The notes under the pieces were generated by a model. The model ran no database searches. It worked only from the letters and a program-made list of their open reading frames with translations, and had not been told where the DNA came from. Shown here piece after piece: positions 11,263 to 22,325 of a stretch of DNA of 64,000 bases (positions within the stretch are counted from its first letter, which is position 1; every line of letters starts with the position of its first letter). Position numbers and translations under genes: made by a program. Source of the DNA: Strobilurus pachycystidiatus. Lineage: Eukaryota; Basidiomycota; Agaricomycetes; Agaricales; Physalacriaceae. The stretch covers positions 1,488,001-1,552,000 of the forward strand of contig JAHLMK010000001.1 in NCBI GenBank assembly GCA_019915135.1, given 5' to 3'.

Positions 11263-12173
11263 ATGCGAACCTCCGGCGAGCTCCTTTGTCGTTCGAGGGC
11301 ATATTTGACTCTCCATATCTCTAGGGCTGAAAGCTCGCCGAACCTGTCCCGCCTGCATCTCGTCAAACGTACCATATTTCCAGAGTCTACTTATTCAACT
11401 TCTCATCCGTGTCTACGTCCTCGAGCTCATATTCCGGAAGATTTTGCCTGATCATGCTCGTATCGCCACAATGGACTCCAACGATGGAATTCGTCGCTTC
11501 ATCGGGGTCTATCCCGAACTATACTGCCTAGAAAGACCCTCATCCTTCACGAGGTTCAGCCTGGAGTTTGGGATGGGTTGCGTGAACATAACATCTTCAG
11601 CCCTTCGTTGACGATGTGGGTTCATATTAATGTTGACTCCCCCGAAGTAATCAGGGCCTTGGGACTCTGACACTCTCGCCGCAGTACGCCGTGACAACTG
11701 GAACAACCGTGCTGTCGCTAGACGATCTCGGAAAGGACTCTTGGATACACGTCCGGCCCATGGAAAGGTGGTCGTTCTGGGAGGTTTCTCATGTCGACTA
11801 CATCCTTGGGTACAGAGAGCTGAGATCCTTTTCGCTTTGCATGGGCAGCAGAAATAGCTCACAATCGGTCGTCGATTATTCCCAATTTCCCATAATATCT
11901 ATCATCGATCTTGGTCGCCAGACTGCGCCAAGAAGCTTGATCGCATACATGACACGTCTACTAAGCGCTAAGCGCTAAGCTCGCGCATCCCAGCAACAAT
12001 TGACACCTTATTGCCCCGGCGCCACGATCAAAAAAGCTGTCGAAGGCTATGATGCCAAGAAGGGTCAAGGTTTCGAGATCCTGCGAAGATTCCATGTGTT
12101 TTGCATGGACACGGAGTACAAGCAGGGCAATAAATTCTGGAAGTTTGAAGCTACTACCACAGTGCAGAACTGA
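11263..12173 (+). CDS. Uncertain multi-exon gene, unrecognised protein
   Basis: I do not recognise this gene. An ATG at 11263 in a good context (AACC-ATG) opens about 60 codons. Several later stretches look coding: one giving TLILHEVQPGVWDGLREHN and then TMWVHINVDSPEV (about 11530-11660), one giving TTVLSLDDLGKDSW and ERWSFWEVSHVDYILGY (about 11695-11810), and a last exon after an acceptor near 11995 giving IKKAVEGYDAKKGQGFEILR and ending NKFWKFEATTTVQN at 12173. Exon joins between them could not be fixed, and stops fall in all frames between, so it may be a real intron-rich gene or a decayed one. The charged, soluble C-terminal part is the most convincing coding stretch. Confidence 0.35.
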
Positions 12174-12226
12174 CGCGACGCAGTAACATAGATGTCCTGT
12201 CGTATGTAAATTAACCGACGCATATT

Positions 12227-12813
12227 TTAGGTCAACACGCCGTCTCTCTTCCTGTGGCGAGACATAAGCAGAGGCAGGCGAAGGCAGTCAATGACTTGCC
12301 TTATCCCGACGATAGTGTCGGTTGACGAACGGCAGGCTATCTTGCTTGGTCGAGTAGAAGATGCGGATGTGGATGGTTGAAGACACGATAGAGAAGCGCC
12401 ACTCCTTCCGCTTGCCTCCCTTTCCGGCGAATAGTGAGAGTCGATATGGTCGTCAGGCTTGTCCGATGACTGTGAGGCGTCAGCGGCATCAGTTTCGTGG
12501 TTTTGAGTTGGATTCGGTTGATCAGACATCGTCGAAGACGATTCTGACATGCTGGAATCGCCATAGAGGTCATATAATAATTTCGTCTCTTCATCTGTCT
12601 CAGAGCCTCGCTCTAATGAAGATGTGGCGGAGGAGGTTCTGAAACAGTCAACTCAATGCTTCATACAGCGAAGTAGCTGTTCAATGCGTACTCAAGGATA
12701 TCTTCGTCTTCCTCCTTCTCTGAACATTGTTCCTCGACAAACTCGATCTCGTCATAATAGAATGCATCGAGTATTTCGTCGATGGGATCCGGAGCGTTGA
12801 GGTCGTCGGCCAT
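12227..12813 (-). CDS. Hypothetical acidic, serine-rich protein
   Basis: I do not recognise a family. Two exons, 12813-12692 and 12638-12227, are joined across a 53-nt intron (GTACGC...TTTCAG) in frame. The start ATG at 12813 begins MADDLNAPDPIDEILDAFYY; an in-frame ATG 23 codons upstream is possible. The first half is strongly acidic (EQCSEKEEDEDILE, GSETDEETKLLYDLYGD), and the second half is rich in Ser, Asp and His (SESSSTMSDQPNPTQN) before a basic C-terminus (SRHRKRDGVLT). No membrane segment or signal peptide is visible. It looks intrinsically disordered, perhaps a nuclear protein, but that is only inference. Confidence 0.5.
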
Positions 12814-13811
12814 GACTGAAGACAATATAGCGACAAAAGAAGGTGGATAGCGCTTCTTTAAGTTCGTGGTGGTTGAAAGCACGAGGCAGAGGGTCCAGTC
12901 GGCTGTGACCCGTCAGACCGCATCCCCACATATTGCCGGGAGGCCGCATTAACTCATTCTGTGATTATCAAAATGGATCTGGAAGCGTGATACAGTTCCA
13001 CAGGAGGATTCTCTCCCACTTTTGGATGATGGTTGATAGCCATGACATCAAAGCAACGGGCGCAATACCAAGGAATCATTGCTGATGTACGCGGGGAAGA
13101 CCAAGGAACGTTCGTTCAAATCTGCGCTCGAGTGGCAGGAGGTTTACGAGCTGCATGTCAGGACAGACTTCCTAATTAGCAACAATGACTCGGAAATGAC
13201 CGTGAGGGCCCATCGGCATTGAGCGATTCGGGAACAAGAGCCTCAGAGGTAGCTATCACCGGATTAATGATGTAGCGAGAGCCACATTATCACTCGAGGA
13301 CTAAATAAGTAGATGGAAGACTGCGACAGCTGAGCACGTACAAGGGTGAGGGCAGAAAACGTCAGCTCAAGGTTTCCGCCCCGTCGAACTCCGGATGAGT
13401 TCACTGTAAGTAATAGAGACTCCCAAGGCTATTGCGGAGTGTAGATCCGGATGAGGCGGGATCGCATACATATGACTGACCTTACAGATGCGGTCAGTTG
13501 ATTCATCGAAGGCCGTCAAGAGATCACTCGTATGCACTGTCCTATCCAGGACCTATACCCCGCCCTAAAGAACGAGGAAACAACGTTGGGACACCCGTTC
13601 CTTGAGGGCCGTCATGACATCTGTGAATAGAGTTTTCAGAAAGGCTAGCTCAGCCGCAATGTAAGTACCGCACGCCTCCGTCATAGTCAGAGATGGTGGA
13701 GGAGACATGAATTTACCACGAGGCCTCGGGAGGCCATACGTGCGAGGAACACGTTGTCCTGGATTCTCGCTTTTTAAACTCACACGTAGCATAGACCCAT
13801 CAACCATTGCA
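12814..13811. other. Intergenic, no gene supported
   Basis: About 1 kb between the acidic hypothetical gene and PGS1 3' end. The only longer frame, minus 13565-13831, begins with a non-ATG codon and overlaps the PGS1 stop, so it is not treated as a gene. I see no repeats, tRNA or other structure. Confidence 0.4.
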
Positions 13812-15573
13812 TTATAGCATATCTTCCACAATTGTCAACATGAAAGGCGTCGCAGGCCGTATTGGTCTGTCATATCCCGTCCAGGGTTTGGCATGTCTGC
13901 GTATCAGGCGAATTTCGTCTGCCAGGCGCTGCCGTAAGACAAGATTCCCTTCCTCGATTTCCGGTTCATTCGAGGGAGGAACCAACAGCATGAAAGAAAG
14001 GTCCGTGTCGATATGAGCAGAGCGCGCATTCATGTTTGTTGATCCGAACAGGGTCAGGACTGGGTCAGATGTCGCGTCTGGCGACAGCCAAATGCCTATC
14101 GCAAGTATGAGAATGATTAAAGAATGATATGGGATGTAATCTCCACCTTTTGCGTGGTAGGTCCACCCTTCCTTTTCCCACTCATTTAATTCTATACTTG
14201 TTCCTGAGGAGTTGACCTTCTCCATGAACCGACGTTCCAATATCGTGTAGCCTTCCGGAATGCGACTCGAAATACCTCGAGACCCATAGAACCCGTTCGC
14301 CTATGTAGGGAACGCGTCAGTGGTATTACAGGTGACAACACGGAATACACCAACTTTAGGACTAGCTGCTATGACAGTGCAGTCCAGATTGGATGTATCC
14401 AACAAATAATCCTGATATGGCTTGTATAAGTTGAAGTACCCGCTTGTTAGGTTCATGCGCGGTCGTGTTTGAGCTCCCCGAATGTAATCAAATAGCAGCT
14501 TCATTGTGGCCTCTTCCTCCCTGACGTTGAACTGCCCAGCTTGTATAATTGGGAGTAGTTTGACACCTGGCGTGTCAAGCTTAGCAGAGAGCAATAATTT
14601 GTGAGATTCTTGGAAGGTAGTCAGGGCCTGTTCCATAGTTTTGTGAATGTAGTGAGGGTGCTCCGACGCGTTGGGACCAGACCATGAGACGAGATAGTCT
14701 TCTTGCTGATAGGAGTATGGTTCGAGAGGTGATGAAGCGGTTTGAGGCGTCAGTCGAAACGAGAATTCAGATACAACCTTGAGGAAGTTGTGGCAGTAAT
14801 TGGCGAAATGCTCGTGGTTGGTGAAAGATAGGTATCTGTCACGTCGGTTCTCGAAGTAATTGGAGTTCAGATTGGCGCTGTCGAGACATTTCAGAAGAGA
14901 CGTAGTGGGGAGAAGAGGGGCTTACCCGCTGATAATGACGCTGTCGTCAGCGCCATATATTTTGGCATGCCATGTCCCCCAACCTTCGTTGAACCGAGGG
15001 GGCATGATTTTTGCCAGCAAGCCGCGAAGACTGGGGCTCCGGAACAGATGGACGCGTACCCGTTCGGGATAAGCATGAAGTAAGGGAAGTAGTAGACGCG
15101 CAGTCGAAGCTTTTCCCGGCCGCGTTGAACGATTCAGATCGAGTTGCAGGTCCACTGTGAGACTGGGGTTTCTTTGCAAAGCCAGTCCAAGAGCATTTGC
15201 CTAAGAGTTGTCGCTTACTCTGGGAAGGAAGGGAAGAGAAGCTAGATACACACTAATTCTGTCTCTCCGGAGCCAAGGTAGAGAGACGACAGGAATATCC
15301 GCTTTTGTGCCTTCTGAATCAGTTCCTATAGCGCGCACGAGTCAGCGGCTATTCCATGCAAGGTCAAGGGTACATATACACCAGAAGAGACGCGTAAAAC
15401 TCCTTGGGCTCGGCCAGTATGCGGATGTCAGTCGCAGGGACGGAAAATGTTGGCTGGCGTCGGGAAAGCTCAGCAGAGAACTCGGAGAAGGAGGATATAC
15501 TCCTTGAAGAGACGCCATAAGAGAATAAGCGGCTGACTGCGAGTCTACGATGGCAGAGCCGCGCCGTGAACAT
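13812..15573 (-). CDS. PGS1: CDP-diacylglycerol-glycerol-3-phosphate 3-phosphatidyltransferase (phosphatidylglycerophosphate synthase)
   Basis: Makes phosphatidylglycerophosphate from CDP-diacylglycerol and glycerol-3-phosphate, the committed step to cardiolipin in mitochondria. It belongs to the eukaryotic PLD-like (two-HKD) type. The ATG at 15573 opens an Arg/Ser-rich presequence. After introns, ELIQKAQKRIFLSSLYLGSG is rebuilt. The first HKD half reads TWHAKIYGADDSVIISG then ANLNSNYFENRRDRY across an intron near 14890-14940. The second reads GWTYHAKG joined across an intron near 14100-14150 to a GSTNMNARSAHIDTD block. Between them, SPKANGFYGSRGISSRIPEGY is formed by removing an intron at about 14300-14355. 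The stop is at 13812. About six introns; no damage seen. Its promoter is shared with NIC96. Confidence 0.93.
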
Positions 15574-15677
15574 GGCCGCCTTAGAGGAGAAACTTGCGAC
15601 TTACGTAACCTGCCGGCAACTCATTTGGCAGAGCCACAGTCCTTGCCTTTTCACGACCAAGTTCAACAACATCGACG
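15574..15677. promoter_or_regulatory. Divergent promoter PGS1 / NIC96
   Basis: The start codons of PGS1 (minus) and NIC96 (plus) are 104 bases apart. This is the shortest divergent spacing in the window and implies shared or overlapping regulatory sequence. No TATA box is seen. Confidence 0.6.
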
Positions 15678-18592
15678 ATGGCGGACCTTTCAGCGTTGTT
15701 GACGGCGTCAAAGGACCTCACATCCCACCTCTACCGTCCTGATCTGCCCTCTGTCTCCCTTTCGCTCGACCAGGTTGAGGCCCAATCCCGCCGCCTTGTT
15801 TCGCGCCAGCCAGGCAGCTCAAACGATGCCGATCGCGCGTGCGTCTCCGCAATGCTTTTGCCTTTTCCCTCAGAAATAACCTGAATTCAAACATACAGAA
15901 ACTACCTGCTTGCTCAGGCGCGCGTCGATGCCTCGGCGCTCACAGACAGCATAGCGCATCTCAACACTTCAACGACGTTTTCGCCCCTCCAGCCGCTGCA
16001 GGACACCGATGTCACTGGTTTCCTACGCCACGCACATGAGCAGACCCTGATATCAACCATCGAGGAGGGCCGCAGAGACACCCAGGAGGCGTTTTACCGT
16101 ATGTTGGAGGAGCGGGCGGAGCGGGACTGGGAGGCCAAAAAGAAACGCGTCTTCGAGGAGCTCGGTGGACGCGTCAACGTCGACAACAAGGCTGTCGCCG
16201 AGTTTAAGAAGAGCATGCACGGCAGGCTGTCGTCGGCCCCGTCCTCGTCCTCGTCGCCGAGCCTCACCCTGCAGATGCAGAACCGAATGATGGCCTACGA
16301 CCGCGCCGTCACCGAGCTCAACGCTGCCCGTCTTCGAGGCGTATCTTTCCCCATCGTCCATGCCTTCATGCAGGTCGCTGCCTCCCTCAATACTCCACAA
16401 ACGCTTCAAACATTTCACATCCTCAGCAAAATTACTGCAGAGCCGCCGGCAATCCCTGTTGGCATGATCAATCCGCCCATGCTCGAGCGTCGCTTCGCCA
16501 AACAATATCTAATGAATCCGGAAGAGCGAGACGCCGTGGCACTCAGGAAACAGATTGCCAAGGGAGCCAGGGAGGCATTGGAAGAGCAATATTGGGACGT
16601 TATGGATCGCACAGTGCATTCAAGACCAACCGAGGCGATGCTTGGTGGTGACCCCAGTATTGAAAACAAAGTCAGGGCGTTCTTGTTCGTACGGTATTAC
16701 CGTAATGGGGAGTGGGAGGACCGGATACAGGCGCGTCTTATATCTACTTTTCAATTTCAAGGTTTATCAACTCGGGCCCAGATTGTAGCTGGCCAGCCAA
16801 TATGGGCACGACTGTTCTATATGGTGCGGACAGGATACACAGACGAGGCACTATCAGAGGCCCTACGGTATCAAGATGCCATCAACCACAATGAAAAAGG
16901 TTTCGTCGTGTTCTTCCGCGCTTGGCTCGAGTCTCCAGAAAGACGGTGCGTTGATCAGTTTTTCGATACCATATGCATATGAACTTTTCTTCTGACATCT
17001 TCACCAATAACCCACGCAGATTAACACGCCAACATCGAAACGAACTGCAAAATATCTACAACCAGCACATGCTCAACGCTGCCACCGCTGACCCCTTCAA
17101 ACTCGCTCTATATAAACTCATGGGCAGAATTGACCCGTCGCGGAGGAGTGTACCTCACGTCACGACGACAACAGAGGATTGGCTATGGTTCCAACTGGCC
17201 ATGCTAGACGAAGAGGAGGACGGTGGTCTACGGGCCTTTGGCGAAGTCATTCTCGGATACGGAGAACGCCAATTTGAAGGAGCGCCTAACCAGCCCGGCT
17301 CAAGAAAGGGTGTATGGGCGAGTGTCCTTTTGATGAGTGGCCAATTTGAACGGGTATGTCTTACCACTTCTGTGTGCCCGTAACAATGCTGAAATGCTCG
17401 ATAGGCCGTCGCCGCCCTTTGGGAGAATCCCGAGACCGAGATCGAAGCCGTTCATCTTGCCATCTCCCTTGTCTACCATGGATTGCTTAACGTCCCATCG
17501 AAAGCTGAGACTTCGGAGATGACACCGCTCGTTCTTCCGCCCAACCGTCGACCAGCACTCTCTCTCCCCATGATGATCTGGCGATACATTCGCCAGTTCG
17601 TCAAAATGGATGCCAAGGAAGCACTGCAATATGTGTACTGTGTCGCCATTCCCTCGGACCAGCATGATGTAGGAACGGAGCAGAAGCAGAATGCTTGGGA
17701 GCTCGTCAGGCGCATATTGGTTCTTAGCAATAGTGGTCCGCAGTGGGAGGAGCTCGTTGGCGGCTTCAGGGCGGATGGAACACGGTTTGATGGTGTCATT
17801 GAGCGGACGCTCGATTTGCTGCGCTTGCAGAGCGTCGAGGATTACCAAGACAAGATCCTTGTTCGGGCAGCGCAGGACTCGGTGGACAACGACCGTATTC
17901 CGGAAGCGATAAAGGTTTGTTGTTCTATCCTTCTCGTTCCGTTCCTTGTTCATCACGAAATGCAGCTGTACAACCTCGCTGGCGATTACACAACCGTCAT
18001 GTCCTGCCTCGCCACTGCCCTTGGAGGGACCATTTCCAAACCTACACCGGACGAGAAGACCCGTGCCATCGAGGCCACCGCACGGTCAATCATCCAAAAC
18101 TATACCGACCGGAACCAAGCGGCCACAGGGCCAGACCGCGCTGCTGTGGTCTGTCTGCTCGAGATACGCAAAGCGATGGAGGAGAAGGCGGCTGGGCGAC
18201 CGGATAGTGCATTGGGTACGATGGAGGGCACAGGGCTTATTCCGCTGGACGGTGATGTGGGGAGGATCACGAAGCAGGCAGAGGCGTTCAAGGGGCTCCA
18301 TGAGAGCTTGCAGAAGAATTTGCCAACATATGTCATGTTGACGATGGATGCGCTTGCGGCGGTGCACCAACAGAAGAAAGCGGCAGGTATCCCGGAGTCG
18401 ACGAAACAGGCCGTGAGTGCATTTTTGCTTTGCCTTTTGATTATGGGCTGGGGGCTGATCTCGACGCAGGCACTGAATCAATTACGGAGACAGTCGCGTT
18501 CGTTGATGATTTTTGCGGGCATTCTGAAGTACAGGATGTCGTCCGATGTGTACTCTTACTTGGCGCGTCTGGATGTCGAGATTGCGCTATGA
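15678..18592 (+). CDS. NIC96: Nucleoporin NIC96/Nup93
   Basis: Scaffold nucleoporin of the inner ring of the nuclear pore complex. Six exons sum to 874 codons in perfect frame: 15678-15838, 15899-16945, 17020-17353, 17405-17914, 17966-18412 and 18470-18592. The N-terminus (MADLSALLTASKDLTSHLYR) starts a helical segment, followed by a coiled-coil region rich in Glu and Arg (RMLEERAERDWEAKKKRVFE) and a long alpha-solenoid with the conserved IWARLFYMVRTGYTDEAL and LYNLAGDYTTVMSCLA blocks. It ends in SSDVYSYLARLDVEIAL. Length is within the Nup93 family range. Several long open frames on the other strand here are shadows. Confidence 0.93.
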
Positions 18593-18693
18593 TGTGATTT
18601 AGCGAAGGGCATTGTACGATAAAATCCTTTCCATGTTTTAGCAAGTGGTTCCACACAGAATCATCGTTCGGACAACATGTGGCGAGTTGACGA

Positions 18694-19051
18694 TGGCCGA
18701 CTCAGTAGTTGTTGACCATATCCTGCAGCATATTGTAGGCGACACGCCGACGCCGACGTGTCCCGTACACCTGATCAATGGGGGCACAGTTGGGTCGCGT
18801 GGCAAATACAAGTGAGTTGTGGCGCTCTGAGCTGGCACTGATTTTGTGAGTCAAATCTCAGTCTCCCCGTGACGACTTTTATGCTGGCGGGAGCTTGTGG
18901 CATACTGACTGCCCCGTTCTTGCCTTTCGTACCCTCCGGAATGTTTGTACAGGGAAGCAATCGAGGCTTTACCACCAGACCTCACCGAACTTTGCTCTGT
19001 ATCCAGCATGCTCTCAAACGTGCACCTCTCTGGAAGCCTATGCTTATCTGA
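18694..19051 (+). CDS. Possible small gene or gene remnant, unrecognised
   Basis: A candidate two-exon gene: an ATG at 18694 (MADSVVVDHILQHIVGDTP) runs to 18811, followed by an intron with good borders (GTGAGT...CTCAG) and a second exon from 18862 reading NLPVTTFMLAGACGILTAPF, a single hydrophobic segment, then stopping at 19051. A different splice at about 18950 would continue into another frame reading EAIEALPPDLTELCSVSSML to 19325. I recognise no family. The clean intron and codon pattern argue for coding potential, but the lack of an obvious end suggests a remnant or a missed exon structure. Confidence 0.3.
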
Positions 19052-20600
19052 CTTGGAGTATCCAAATGGATGTTTGGGCTTTGCCCGTCGCATTGTTTGC
19101 CTGGTCCTTGCCGTTCCTGTTGACTTTGCGTCAGCCCACAATCCTTGTGTATGTACTTCCACTACTATCGCAGCAACATCTACGTGTATCGCACGCGCAC
19201 TTGATACGACCGAACTCGAGTCACGACCAGATGTCATTGACTCCTCCGTTGCATATTCCAGCTCCAACATATGTTCAGACTCCAGAACAGGTTACCAACT
19301 TTTAATGAGGTGTCTCTCGACCTAGCTTTACGCGGCGCTGGTCTTGTAGTCTCGACTTGGCGAGGCTTCACTACGGTTAAAGAAGACCCACCATATGATC
19401 TTAGGAAGTGCTGTTATCCAATTTCACGCTCTAATGTTTACTGCGGAGCCGGTATCTACTCTCCTCCGATACTGCGCCACCTTCTCAGACGAGGACTATA
19501 CTTGAAGCTGTTTCTAAGGCCGTCTCAGAACCGCTTCTGCCATATATTAGCCTCACTTCGGCTAGGTGGTGAGGAAATGACAGTCGAGCACCATATCACG
19601 CCGTTCGTCAAAAAATTCCCAAGTTATATAAGTCGCCGTGCCGGTTGTGGCGTAGTATTCTCGAGACAGCTCCTGCAACATTTGCGGTTGCCCTGCTCTG
19701 CTGGCCATGTCCACCGCCTGAGACCCATGGCCTACAAAGTGGATCTGCGATGTCCGACGCTGGCGCTCTATTGACCCACGCCGCATGTAGTACCAGTACA
19801 TGACCTTGATCACGGAACTGTCTGTTGGGCGATAGATTGTAAGATTGATAGCACCTTGCTCCGAGAGCATGTGTTAACATCTTCTAGTCAACTGATAGCT
19901 ACCCCGCATACTGCCCTTGACGTGGGATGCTCTGGTTCGAGGATGTGAGCAGCAGGGCTAACGTGATTGTGCCGTTGACGAGCGAGAACGCAGAAGAACC
20001 AGGGTTACCACAGTGTCAGTTGGTGGGCAGAGGCGATCCTTCGTCATTCATTCGCACCTCAAATGGATAATGGATCATTGAAGTTCATCATCCGGATTCT
20101 CTTATGACCCGTTGCAAGCATTGACATATGATTTTCTGGGCGGCCAAGTTGTGGATGTACTACCGATTTACGTGTTTGTTAACGCCATACTTGTCTTGTG
20201 AACGACTTCAAACGACCTGTGCTCGTGGGTACAAATGGCCGCATGGATGAGTACTAGTGGAAACTGACGTCGACGGTATAACGAATCGGACATATCCACC
20301 ATCATGTCTGGCTTGTTTCGATAAGGTGCTAATTGATCTCGTGAACCCCATGTCATACCGCACTATAAGAGTATGACACGTCTTGGCGGTGATTTGCCGC
20401 CTACCGCTGCGGTAGCCGTCTATTAGTATCAGTATCCCTTTCGCGTCTCTCTTGCACTTTCTTCAACCCTGCCGCATTCGCTCCCCTGCCAAGCTTCAAC
20501 CTCGGTGTATATTATCACTGTCCTGTCATTCCTGGACCACCTCTCCTCTCTGCAGCCGCGTCTTCCTCCCCACCCCAATCTATTGGTCCCCGAATTCACC
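19052..20600. other. Ambiguous region with overlapping open frames, probably non-coding or decayed
   Basis: A plus-strand ATG frame at 19271-19774 (about 167 codons) and a minus-strand frame at 19562-19870 overlap each other, and neither contains a motif I recognise. The last 250 bases before 20601 are C/T-rich with CTCTCCTCTCTGC-type tracts and form the leader and promoter of the F-box gene. I would not annotate a gene here without transcript data. Confidence 0.35.
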
Positions 20601-22055
20601 ATGTAAATCTCTTTTCCACACGAGACGATGATTACTGACCATGAGTCCGCTCACAGGAATCCCTTGATACACCAGCTCTTCTATACGAACGAACCTCCAG
20701 ATGATGACACTGCGACGAATATCAGGGAAATTATCGACTGTTCGAAGCTACAAATGCAGATCATGGATGCAACCCTGGAGGCCAATCATATGCGGCATCA
20801 GCTCGCAGGCGTCATTGAACGCCATCAATCCATCCTATCCCCCATCCGACGTCTACCCCCAGAGATTCTCTGTGAAATATTCATCGCTGTCAAGCATGCA
20901 TCCTACGAAACGTGCACTCACGACCTTGATGTGCGCCTGGGGCCGTGGGTTCTAGGTCGCGTCTGTAGTCGCTGGAGAGAAATTGCGCTCCACATATGCC
21001 GTCCGCTATGGACCACGGTCGACGTTGTGCTAAGCAACCCCACGGGGCATCGGTTCGAAAAACACTCCGCAGAAATTTTACACGAATACCTTTCCCGCTC
21101 CGGTGGTCAGGCACTGGATATTTCCCTTCGCTTTTGTTACCGGCGCTCAATTCGCGCAGACGAGCTGCCGGAAATGACCAGACTCCTCAACATGATCGTC
21201 GGGGAGAGTCACCGGTGGAGGTCACTGAGGCTAGACATGAGTGGCCGCATGCGTCTTTCAGACTTCGTGTTGGTCACATTAGCACGCGCCAGAGGTCGTC
21301 TTCCTAACCTACAACGAATGGACTTCGGTGTCTGCCAAGACCTCAGCGATATTGACATTATTCTCAGCTCTGCTCCCCTCCTACGCGACATTTCCACCAC
21401 ATTCGAGCTGGATACCGAGCGCATACCGTGGCACCAACTCACACATTACACCCACGAGTACCGAAACCAAATAGTCGACTCTTCTTGGATCTTTCGCCAC
21501 GCGTATAACCTCGTAGAGTGTCGCATTGACTCGCACCATCATCAGCTCACTTCTTCGGAACATGCTACACTGACAGACCTTCGCCGGCTTCAGTTAGGCG
21601 TCACGATTTCCTTGGATTCGTTGACGGCGCCTTATCTCGAATCGCTTACAGTCCCATACTGCGATTTCCATCTTGCGGCATTCATTCGGCGGTCTCCGTG
21701 CCTCAGCCTGCTCACACTCACGGGTCCCGTATGTGGTGACGCTTTGATGTGCATCTTGAAAGACCTGCAGAGCATCGAGGCGCTTCACTTGTACGATGTT
21801 GAGGTCACAGACCCTCTCCTCGTCGAGATGGCGCGCCCAAACCTATTACCGAAGCTCCAGTCTCTGGAGATGGAGTGTCTCGGCGATTCGTTCGAAGTCA
21901 ACCTGATGTTTGACATGGTAGAGAAGAGACGCACTCATGGAAGACTAAGATCTGCAATGATCTCCCTGCAGGTCCAGTCATGCCAACACGAGTGGGCAGA
22001 GCGCGTCTGTACTCTCGGGAAAGATGGCTTTGTCATCGAACTCACTGACATGTAG
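20601..22055 (+). CDS. F-box-like domain protein 1
   Basis: Probable substrate adaptor of an SCF-type ubiquitin ligase. A short coiled-coil (QMQIMDATLEANHMRHQLAG) precedes the F-box core SPIRRLPPEILCEIF, followed by WxLGRVCSRWREIALHICRPLW and a long leucine-rich C-terminal region, the usual architecture of the large F-box families of mushroom-forming fungi. Two starts are possible. An ATG at 20628 is open to the stop. Alternatively, the start codon at 20601 is split AT|G by a 54-nt intron (20603-20656, GTAAAT...CACAG), giving MNPLIHQLF. The second has the better upstream context (TTCACC-ATG) and I prefer it. It is convergent with the eIF2B gene. Confidence 0.8.
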
Positions 22056-22325
22056 AGAGTAAGTTTAGGATGCGCAGAGTGCCCTATAGTTCTCATAGGC
22101 GCACATACCCCAACCATTATACCCAATCGTGCTTAACTTATACTATATATCATGAGCTCTATCATTTTGTAATCTGAGCAACCAACTTGTACATGTTTGT
22201 CAAATTCGCTCCTGTGGCGTAGTTCGTGGGGTTTGTTGTTGATGTCAATCCGGGACTGACGCGACTGGGGAAGAGTCTGAAGTAGAAATACAACATATCC
22301 ATTGATACTGATACTAGAATGGCAT

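Noticed and set aside
12227..12594. Two alternative minus frames over the acidic protein gene
   Set aside because: Removing the 53-nt intron at 12639-12691 leaves just one consistent frame; the others are shadows.
13565..13831. 88-codon minus-strand frame after PGS1
   Set aside because: It starts at a non-ATG codon and overlaps the PGS1 stop in another frame. No splice signals or motifs support it.
17300..17956. 218-codon open frame on the minus strand
   Set aside because: It lies antisense inside the NIC96 exons and introns, has no recognisable motif, and the plus strand is clearly coding.
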